30,775 bases of DNA from JACDAN01 sp036554945 (GTDB taxonomy: Bacteria > Actinomycetota > Thermoleophilia > Gaiellales > Gaiellaceae), in the NCBI GenBank assembly GCA_036554945.1, contig DATBMH010000084.1, forward strand, positions 1 to 30,775. The letters are read 5' to 3'. The notes under the pieces are model-generated. The model was not told the origin of the DNA and did no database searches. It saw only the letters and a list, made by a program, of their open reading frames with translations. Position 1 is the first letter of the stretch, and each line of letters starts with the position of its first letter. The position numbers and the translations under genes are program-made. This document shows, in pieces, positions 13,207-19,378 of this stretch.

Positions 13207-15237
13207 ATGCGGGACGCCGCCCCCGCTAACCGCCGCCCGCTGCTCTGCGCGTTCGTGGCCCTCGTCGGTGCCGGTCTCCTGGCGCCTGCTGCCCATGCCG
13301 CGCCCTGGTCCGGCGAACGGGTCTCGGCCCGGGTGCCGGCGGCCGTCTGGGCGGTCGAGGTGGACGCGGTCGCCGCGCGCACGCTGACCGCGAAGCGGCT
13401 CGGCGAGCTCCGAGCTGCCGGCATCAACGTCCTCGTCGCCGACCCGGCGCGCGTCCGCGGGAAAGCGCTGGCCGGGCTCCGCCGGCGGGCGACCCGCGCA
13501 AAGCTTCTCGTCGTCGTCCCGCGCAGCCTGCGCCGCAAGGGGATCCGCGCGACGACCGCCGCCCGGGCCGTCTGTCGCCGCGCCGCCCGGTGCGTCGTGA
13601 TGGCGTCGTCGCGCACGGCCGCCCCGCGGCTCTCGCGCACCGCCGGCGTCGACCTCGTCGTCGTCCGTGTCGCCGGGCCCAACGCCGTCGCGAGGCTTGG
13701 GCGCACCGGCGCCCGCAGGCTCCTGGCGCTCTCGCCGCTCCGGCCGAGCCCGCAGCGGAACGCGGCCGCGTGGCGCGCCGCGATCGGCTCCGCGAACGGC
13801 AGCGCCTCGCTCGATCTCGGCGTCCGGCCCCTCGGCCGCGGGAAGGCGCCCCTCGACGCCTACCTCGCGCTGCTGAAGCAGCAGCGCACCAAGCCGAAGC
13901 CGCCCCCTCCGCCAGGGCCTCCGCCGCCTCCGCCTGCCGGCGGCTCGGGCGGCGTCCCCGTCTACACGAAGCAGAACCCGCCGCCGACCCCGCCGCTCTC
14001 GGCGCTCCCGAAGGTCGGCTCGCTGACGAAGGACGGCGTGACCTGGACGTTCTCCGAGCCCGAGTCGGTGGGCCAGTTCATCACCGGCGACTACTACGTC
14101 GTCGGGAACGCGACGGTGACCGCGATCAGCCCGGCGCCCGCCAACGGCCGCAACGGGTCGGTCAAGAACCTGCCGCCCGAGGACTCCGACACCGGCTTCG
14201 ACAGCCGCACCGAGAGCAACCGCTACGACGCGAGCATCCGTGTCGCGCTCCCGGCCACGCTCGTGCCCGGAGACTCGCTCGTCTCCTCGATCAGCGTCGA
14301 GACCGTCGGCGCAGCGCGCCGCTGGCTCTTCGACAGCTCGGCCGACAGCCCGGTCAAGAGCATCTCGATCCTCACGAGCGTCGCCGCGCCGCTGCCGCCC
14401 GACGCGTTCCGTCCGTCGTACGTCGGCAAGGGCGCGCCGGTCTTCTACTCGCGGAACCTGCGGCGCGACCTGCTGCCGAACCTCGCCGCGGTCGCCTCGA
14501 TGCCCTCCCTGAGCGAGTGGGAGCAGCATTTCCGCCGGCCGTGGGTCGACAACCTCTTCTTCAACTTCGACAGCCCGGTCGACTACATGCCGGACTACTC
14601 GCGCGAGATCGCCCGCGCGGTCGGGATCGGCGGGCTGCTGCTCACCCTCAGCTTCACGCCGGAGCAGAAGGAGCCGCTGCTCGTCTACCTGACCCAGTAC
14701 GGGATCGACCTCTACGGGCTCGTCCAGGCGGGGCACCCCGGCTGGACGGCCCACGGAGGCCACGGCAGCGGGCGCAAGTTCCCGATCGTCCTCGCCGGGA
14801 CGATGCTCGAGGTCGCCGGGATGCGGAATCCGCCGGGCAAGTACGGCGAGGACATGCAGACGATGATGGGCAACGGCTGGACCGGCGCGACCGCGCTCTA
14901 CGCGGGCCACTACGGCTCCACCGGGACCGGCCGCTACGGGCCGTACGAGCATCTCCAGCCGCGTGACTGGGTCGACACGCTCAACGAGGACTACCGGCGC
15001 TGCTGCACCTCGAGCGCGTGGATCGGCGAGGCGCTCGCGGCCCGCCTGATCCCGGGCATGCAGGGCTCCTGGGGCCACGCGCCGTTCTTCGCCTACGCCG
15101 ACCGGTGGATGACCGAGGACGACGCGAACGCCCGCGCGCAGATCCAGTCGCAGATCGGCAAGAACTACAACGGGTTCCCGCAGCGGAAGGCCTGGGACGC
15201 CTTCGTGACGAACATGTGGAAGGCGTACCGAGGATGA
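13207..15237 (+). CDS. Secreted protein: shared N-terminal domain, short proline linker, C-terminal unnamed domain (unit 2, gene A)
   Basis: The 676-aa protein has a signal peptide (LLCAFVALVGAGLLAPAAHA, cleavage near 32), the shared N-terminal domain (about 47-223; VWAVEVDAVAARTLTAKRL, INVLVADPARVRG, LVVVPRSLRRKG), a short proline-rich linker (about 229-243) and the ~430-aa C-terminal domain (249-676). The last domain aligns with the C-terminus of the 6413 product almost without gaps and about three quarters identical by eye. Conserved landmarks are GQFITGDYYVVG, SISILTSVAAPLPPDAFRPS, DYMPDYSREIARAV, HGGHGSGRKFPIV, ALYAGHYG, YEHLQPRDWVDTL, RRCCTS and YADRWMTEDD. The FN3 and Ig modules of unit 1 are absent, so this is a minimal version of gene A. 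The stop overlaps the next start (ATGA). Function is unknown; a secreted glycan-active toroid protein is inferred. Confidence 0.85.
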   Translation: MRDAAPANRRPLLCAFVALVGAGLLAPAAHAAPWSGERVSARVPAAVWAVEVDAVAARTLTAKRLGELRAAGINVLVADPARVRGKALAGLRRRATRAKLLVVVPRSLRRKGIRATTAARAVCRRAARCVVMASSRTAAPRLSRTAGVDLVVVRVAGPNAVARLGRTGARRLLALSPLRPSPQRNAAAWRAAIGSANGSASLDLGVRPLGRGKAPLDAYLALLKQQRTKPKPPPPPGPPPPPPAGGSGGVPVYTKQNPPPTPPLSALPKVGSLTKDGVTWTFSEPESVGQFITGDYYVVGNATVTAISPAPANGRNGSVKNLPPEDSDTGFDSRTESNRYDASIRVALPATLVPGDSLVSSISVETVGAARRWLFDSSADSPVKSISILTSVAAPLPPDAFRPSYVGKGAPVFYSRNLRRDLLPNLAAVASMPSLSEWEQHFRRPWVDNLFFNFDSPVDYMPDYSREIARAVGIGGLLLTLSFTPEQKEPLLVYLTQYGIDLYGLVQAGHPGWTAHGGHGSGRKFPIVLAGTMLEVAGMRNPPGKYGEDMQTMMGNGWTGATALYAGHYGSTGTGRYGPYEHLQPRDWVDTLNEDYRRCCTSSAWIGEALAARLIPGMQGSWGHAPFFAYADRWMTEDDANARAQIQSQIGKNYNGFPQRKAWDAFVTNMWKAYRG

Positions 15238-17108
15238 GCCCGCGCCTTCTCACCGTCGCCGCGTTGTCCGCGTCCGCGCTCTCCATCGCCGGCGCAGCCG
15301 GAGGAAGCGTCGCCGTCTCCGAGCGCGCAACGGCATCCGTCCCCCGCGCCGTCTGGGGCGTCGAGGTCGACGCCCGCGCCGCCCGGACGCTCGGCGCGAA
15401 GCGCCTGGCCGCGCTCAAGAAGGGCGGGGTCAACGCGCTCGTGGCCGACCCCTCGCGTGTCCGCGGCAAGACTCTTGCGGGCCTCCGCAGCCGCGCCGCG
15501 CGCGCCAAGCTGCTCGTGCTCGTCCCGCGCTCGGTCCGGCGGAAGGGGATCCGCACCGCGAGCGCGGCGAAAGCCCTCTGCCGTCGCGCGAGCCGCTGCG
15601 TCGTGATGGCATCCTCGAGCGCCGCAGCGCCGAGGCTTTCTCGCACGGCCGGCGTCGACCTCGTGGCCGTCCGGGTCGCGAACCCGGCCGCGGCGGCCCG
15701 GCTCCAGCGGACGACCGCGCGACGGCTGCTTGCGCTCGTGCGGCTGAGCCCGAGCCCGGCCAAGAGCCCCGCAGCCTGGCGCACCGCCATCCGGGCGGCG
15801 CGGGCGAGCGCGAAGCTCGACCTCGCCGTCGCCGGCTCCGCCGCCTCGATCGACGCGTACCTCGCGCTGCTGAAGGAGCAGGGTGGTGGAGGCACCGGCA
15901 ACCCACCACCGCCACCTCCTCCGCCACCGCCGCCCCCGGGCCCGCCGCCGCCTCCGCCCGGCTGGTGGCCGCCGCCCCCGCCGCCGGTTCCCGACCTCCC
16001 GGCGTCGGTCTGGGTCTCCACGATCGGCGACGACGGGACCTGCGCGCGGCTCGACCAGAGCCGGCCGTGCAAGACCTTCGACCGCGCCTACAGGCTCGCG
16101 CAGCCCGGCGACCAGATCGAGGTCGCCGGCGGCGACTACCCGAGGCAGGGCGTCGGCCTGGACACGTCCAAGACGTCGGACGTCGACGTGGTCTTCCGCC
16201 CGGCCCCGGGCGCCACGGTGACGCTGGGCTGCGAGGCCGACCTGAGCGACTGCCTCGCGGTCAAGGCGCACCACGTCACCGTCAAGAACTTGCGCATGGC
16301 CGACTTCCCGCCGCTCGCCGGGATGCCGCGCCAGGGCGGCGTCTGCATCTGCCGTGCGTCCGACGACGTGACCTTCTACAACCTCGACGCCGGCTACGTC
16401 TTCATCGCCGGGGACAACGCGCGCGTGATCGGCGGCGACTACGGCCCGGTCGTCGACCAGGTGTCGAAGATCGAGGTCAACGAGAACCACATCCCGCCGA
16501 AGAACATCCTCGTCGACGGCGCCTACTTCCACGACCACCGGGGCCACGACCGGCACCCCGAGTGCTGGGCGCTCTATGCGGGCGAGAACGTGACGCTCAG
16601 GAACAACCGCCTGAACAACTGTGAGGTCTTCGCGATGTTCCTCGCGCCGGGCGACACGACAGCGCGGAACTGGCTGATCGAGAACAACTTCTTCTCGAAC
16701 ACCGGCGGCGTGCCGATGTCGACGCACCTCAAGACGCGCAGCACCGGCACCTGCCACAACATCCTCATCCGGCACAACACGTTCGTCGGCGAGGACGTCA
16801 TCTCCGAGTGCCCGGGATCGAACACGCGCTGGGAGTCGAACATCTTCTCGCGGCTCAACGGCTGCGTCTCGGTCGGGACGATGGACTACAACGTCGTCCA
16901 GACGGGCAGCAAGTGCGGCTCGCACGACATCCAGACGAGCAACCTCGGCTTCGTCAACGCGTCGATCATGGACTTCCACCTGACGCCGGTCTCGCCGGCG
17001 ATCGGGCGCGGCAATCCCGCCGGCTCGACGACGCACGACATCGACGGCGAGCTCCGGCCCACGCCCGTCGGCTCGGCGCCGGACGCCGGCGCCGACGAGC
17101 GCAGCTAG
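15234..17108 (+). CDS. Secreted protein: shared N-terminal domain, proline/tryptophan linker, divergent right-handed beta-helix (unit 2, gene B)
   Basis: The 624-aa product starts at ATG 15234 inside the stop of the previous gene. It has a signal peptide (LLTVAALSASALSIAGAAG), the shared N-terminal domain (about 38-215; VWGVEVDARAARTLGAKRL, VNALVADPSRVRG), a linker of prolines with GWW (about 222-254), and a beta-helix (256-624). The helix begins VSTIGDDGTCARLDQSRPC and ends DIDGELRPTPVGSAPDAGADE. It keeps the framework of the other helices (ADDVTFYN, HPECWALY, LRNNRLNNCE, IENNFFSNTGG). However, the DFD motif seen in the three related proteins is replaced by VFAMF, and it has extra cysteine pairs (CEADLSDC, CICR). 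This copy has probably changed substrate or lost catalysis. The hairpin repeat copy A starts two bases after its stop. Confidence 0.85.
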   Translation: MSPRLLTVAALSASALSIAGAAGGSVAVSERATASVPRAVWGVEVDARAARTLGAKRLAALKKGGVNALVADPSRVRGKTLAGLRSRAARAKLLVLVPRSVRRKGIRTASAAKALCRRASRCVVMASSSAAAPRLSRTAGVDLVAVRVANPAAAARLQRTTARRLLALVRLSPSPAKSPAAWRTAIRAARASAKLDLAVAGSAASIDAYLALLKEQGGGGTGNPPPPPPPPPPPPGPPPPPPGWWPPPPPPVPDLPASVWVSTIGDDGTCARLDQSRPCKTFDRAYRLAQPGDQIEVAGGDYPRQGVGLDTSKTSDVDVVFRPAPGATVTLGCEADLSDCLAVKAHHVTVKNLRMADFPPLAGMPRQGGVCICRASDDVTFYNLDAGYVFIAGDNARVIGGDYGPVVDQVSKIEVNENHIPPKNILVDGAYFHDHRGHDRHPECWALYAGENVTLRNNRLNNCEVFAMFLAPGDTTARNWLIENNFFSNTGGVPMSTHLKTRSTGTCHNILIRHNTFVGEDVISECPGSNTRWESNIFSRLNGCVSVGTMDYNVVQTGSKCGSHDIQTSNLGFVNASIMDFHLTPVSPAIGRGNPAGSTTHDIDGELRPTPVGSAPDAGADERS

Positions 17109-17110
17109 GT

Positions 17111-17195
17111 AGGAGGGTTTGGCGCGATAGCGGCTGAGTCGCCAGGCCGCGCTGCTCGCCCCCTGGCAACGAGCGCTATCCCGCCAAACCGTCCT
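17111..17195. repeat. Palindromic dispersed element, copy A (also a terminator-like hairpin between convergent genes)
   Basis: The left arm begins AGGAGGGTTTGGCG (17111-17124) and continues into GATAGCG. The right arm (about 17174-17195, CGCCAAACCGTCCT at its end) is its reverse complement with two mismatches over about 21 bases. An inner stem GCCAGG/CCTGGC lies at 17141-17146 and 17162-17167. The right arm supplies the last codons and stop of the converging 17176 gene. A second same-orientation copy lies at 19214-19278, so this is a dispersed element as well as a possible bidirectional terminator. Confidence 0.7.
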
Positions 17196-18201
17196 TCACG
17201 TAGAGCGACTCGCGGCCGGCCCAGGCCTCGAGCAGCCAGCCGAGCTCGTACGGCCGCCCGACCGCATGGAGCTCGAGCGCGCGCGGGCCGCGTAGCACCG
17301 GCCGGCCGACGGCCGTGGACGTGGCCAGGTTCGCGGCGATCGCTGCCCGGTCCCACGGTGACCGTCGCCGAATCGAGCGGTAGATCAGCCGCTCCTGCTC
17401 GTCGGCGAACTCGACGCCGAGGTCGTTCCGGCCGTGGAGCCAGTCGACCCCGCGGGAGGCAGCCCGGAGATAGCGGTCGTCGCCGCTGACGTCCGCCAGC
17501 TCGAGCAGCGCCATCGGCGCCATCCCGTGCTGGTGGACGGAGTAGACCTCGTACCGCTCGACGACGGTGCCCCGCTTCGCGTCGAAGAGCCAGGGCCAGC
17601 CGCCGTCCTCGAGCTGAAGCTCAACCAGGCGGTCGGCGAGCCGCCTCGCAGCCGGGAGGGCGCGGTCGTCCAGGCCCAGTCGCGCGGCCGTCGAGAGCGC
17701 GAGGACGCCGTAGCTCTGCGTCGCGAAGTTCGGAAAGCGGCGGCGGCGGTTTCCCGGGCCGTAGTGGTAGAGGAGCCCGTTCGCGGCGAGGTTCGTCTCG
17801 AGGAGGACGCGCAGCGCGTCGTCCAGCAGGCGCCCGTGGCGTCCCGAGAGCGCCAGGCCCTGGACGATCCACGCGACCTCCATGCCCTCGCGCCCCTCGA
17901 GGCCGCCGCTCTCGGCGAGCGCGCGCTCGAGCAGCCCTTCGAGCTCCTCGCCCCGGTCGCGGCGCGCGAGCGAGTCCGCCCAGAGGTGGAGCCCGAAGTC
18001 GCCGGGTCGCAGCTCGTCCGACCCGAGCTCGCCGAGCGAGGCCGTGCGGATCCGGTCGAGGTCGAAGGGGTGCTCGACCCCCGCCGCAGTCGCCCTCCGG
18101 AGGCCGATCTCGGTCATTAGCGTGTACCGAAGGGACCTGCCTTCGGGCTCGGACGCGCCCTTCGCGAGCTCGTACGCGAAGAGCCCCGTCGGAAGCTGCA
18201 T
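17176..18201 (-). CDS. Predicted alpha/alpha-toroid protein of glycan clusters, function unassigned
   Basis: The 341-aa protein lacks a signal peptide and consists of repeated helix pairs with short glycine/tryptophan-rich turns. Examples are DFGLHLWADSLARRDRG, GLLYHYGPGNRRRRFPNFATQSYGVLALS, RLADRLVELQLEDGGWPWLFD, VYSVHQHGMAPMALLELA (about 215-232) and YELGWLLEAWAGRESLY. Such alternating GGWPW and HQHGMAPMAL turns are typical of six-hairpin toroids (terpene-cyclase-like, C5-epimerase C-terminal-like, glycoside-hydrolase-like). ATG 18201 is the only standard start. The frame stays open upstream with a plausible helix (LIRLAVDSVGR), so initiation on a rare codon is possible. It follows the acetyltransferase gene by about 60 bp on the same strand, and its stop lies in palindromic repeat A. 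A role in modifying a cytoplasmic glycan intermediate is inferred from context. Confidence 0.75.
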   Translation of the reverse strand: MQLPTGLFAYELAKGASEPEGRSLRYTLMTEIGLRRATAAGVEHPFDLDRIRTASLGELGSDELRPGDFGLHLWADSLARRDRGEELEGLLERALAESGGLEGREGMEVAWIVQGLALSGRHGRLLDDALRVLLETNLAANGLLYHYGPGNRRRRFPNFATQSYGVLALSTAARLGLDDRALPAARRLADRLVELQLEDGGWPWLFDAKRGTVVERYEVYSVHQHGMAPMALLELADVSGDDRYLRAASRGVDWLHGRNDLGVEFADEQERLIYRSIRRRSPWDRAAIAANLATSTAVGRPVLRGPRALELHAVGRPYELGWLLEAWAGRESLYVKDGLAG

Positions 18202-18262
18202 GCGTCCGACCGAGTCGACGGCCAGGCGGATCAGCCCGGGGATGTCGCCGCGCGCGGGCAGC

Positions 18263-19183
18263 TCAGCGCTCCGCTGTCGACGGGACGGGGATGAGGTAGA
18301 TCGTCACGCCACGCTGGAGCAGCGTCTCGAGCTCGTCCATCAGCTCCGGCATCCTCGCCGCCATCACCTCGCCCCGCCCGAGCGTCGTCTCGCGCAGCAC
18401 GCCGGTGGCGAGCAGATGCTCCTTGATCGCTGCGCGCGTGTCGTCCTTCCGGCCGCCGACCACCGGGTCGTGGACCAGCGTGGAGACCGTCCGCTCGCGG
18501 CCGTCCTCGTCGACGACACGGGCGTCGACCCGCTCCGTCGCGAAGACCTCGATCGGGAAGCCGTCCGGCCGGAGGCACTCGAAGGCGTGGTACAGCGTGA
18601 AGATCCGGAGCCCGATCCCGAACCACAGCTGGACCATCCCGCGGTCGATCATCCGCGCGAACGGCGTGCCCGCGCCGAACGGCGTCTCGGCCAGGTCGTG
18701 CCCGGCGACGAGCTCCTCGGCTCCGGGGCCCCTCGCGGCCACGGAGTGGGTGGGGTGGAGGCTCCTGACGACGCCGGGGGACGTGCGGAAGCGCTCGGTG
18801 AGCGCGCCCATCCGGGACGGCGTCTCGCGGACGTCGAAGACGGGGTCGGTCGACAGGTACTCGGCCGTCCCGCCCACGAGCGGGAAGGCGGGCATCGCGA
18901 CCAGCCCCTCCGCGCCGACCACCTCGTCGAGCGCGTCGATCACCGTCTGCGAGCCGCCTTCGATCTCGCCGAAGGCGCTCAACGAGGCGTGGAGGAAGAC
19001 GCCGTCACCCTCGCGGAGACCGACCTCGCGCAGGCTCGCGACGATGTCCTCGCGCGTGACCGTCACGGGCTTCGCGCGCTGGCGAAGCCGGTAGCGGAGG
19101 CTCCTCAGGCGACCGCGACCGGCGCGTAACCGCGGGAGCCAGGACGCCGGAAGGCGTGACCGGATCGTGCTCTTCAGCGACAT
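18263..19183 (-). CDS. AAC(3)-family N-acetyltransferase (Antibiotic_NAT fold)
   Basis: The 306-aa protein matches the aminoglycoside 3-N-acetyltransferase family. After a basic leader come VTREDIVASLREVGLREGD, VFLHASLSAFGEIEGGSQTVIDAL, LVAMPAFPLVGG, TPSRMGALTERFRTSPGV (about 118-135) and RSLHPTHSVAARGPGAEEL (about 137-155), followed by TPFGAGTPFARM. The HP-HS-AA-G segment holds the conserved histidine of the acetyl-CoA reaction. Members in polysaccharide clusters (YokD/SpsC-like context) are thought to acetylate amino-sugar intermediates rather than drugs. That reading fits here, with a DegT sugar aminotransferase about 10 kb away and a toroid protein next door. An actual aminoglycoside-resistance role is possible but less supported. 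ATG 19183 is the start. Upstream is the divergent region with repeat B. Confidence 0.87.
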   Translation of the reverse strand: MSLKSTIRSRLPASWLPRLRAGRGRLRSLRYRLRQRAKPVTVTREDIVASLREVGLREGDGVFLHASLSAFGEIEGGSQTVIDALDEVVGAEGLVAMPAFPLVGGTAEYLSTDPVFDVRETPSRMGALTERFRTSPGVVRSLHPTHSVAARGPGAEELVAGHDLAETPFGAGTPFARMIDRGMVQLWFGIGLRIFTLYHAFECLRPDGFPIEVFATERVDARVVDEDGRERTVSTLVHDPVVGGRKDDTRAAIKEHLLATGVLRETTLGRGEVMAARMPELMDELETLLQRGVTIYLIPVPSTAER

Positions 19184-19375
19184 CGGTGCGTAGTTGTATC
19201 CGGCTTCTCACCAAGGAGGGTCCGGCGAACCATCGGCTGTGCCGCCAGGCCGCGAGCGACCGTCCGCCAAACCCTCCTAGCCGGTCGGCTAGTTGCCGCG
19301 TCCTGCCGACTCGGATTGAATGGCCGAGTCGCGCAGCAGCGGTCGGACGCGGCCCCGGCCAGGCAAGGACTATCT
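19184..19375. promoter_or_regulatory. Divergent regulatory region with repeat B and CTAGCCG palindrome
   Basis: The 192-bp region contains palindromic repeat copy B (19214-19278), directly abutted by CTAGCCG-GT-CGGCTAG (19277-19292). It also has a 7-bp hairpin GACTCGG...CCGAGTC (19308-19330) and AAGGA (19365-19369). The CTAGCCG palindrome differs only in its two central bases from the one beside the LuxR-type gene. Promoters for both divergent genes should lie here, but no -35/-10 pair is clear. Confidence 0.45.
19214..19278. repeat. Palindromic dispersed element, copy B
   Basis: AGGAGGG-TCCGGCG (19214-19227) pairs with CGCCAAACCCTCCT (19265-19278), 12 of 14 positions. The interior shares CGGCTG-G-CGCCAGGCCGCG with copy A in the same order. 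Orientation equals copy A, so the two copies are direct repeats enclosing the toroid/acetyltransferase gene pair. Confidence 0.7.
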
Positions 19376-19378
19376 GTG
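19365..19378 (+). promoter_or_regulatory. Ribosome binding site selecting the GTG start at 19376
   Basis: AAGGA at 19365-19369 is followed after 6 bases by GTG 19376. An in-frame TTG at 19316 would add 20 residues but has no Shine-Dalgarno and lies at the hairpin GACTCGG/CCGAGTC. The GTG start also places the signal peptide at the extreme N-terminus. Confidence 0.75.

Noticed and set aside
18263..19183. Calling the AAC(3) homolog an acquired antibiotic-resistance gene
   Set aside because: Base composition matches its neighbours and the context is glycan assembly. The flanking repeats hint at mobility but do not indicate drug resistance.
19316..19375. Longer N-terminus of the giant protein from TTG 19316
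   Set aside because: AAGGA with 6-base spacing selects GTG 19376, and the extra residues would precede the signal peptide with no family support.
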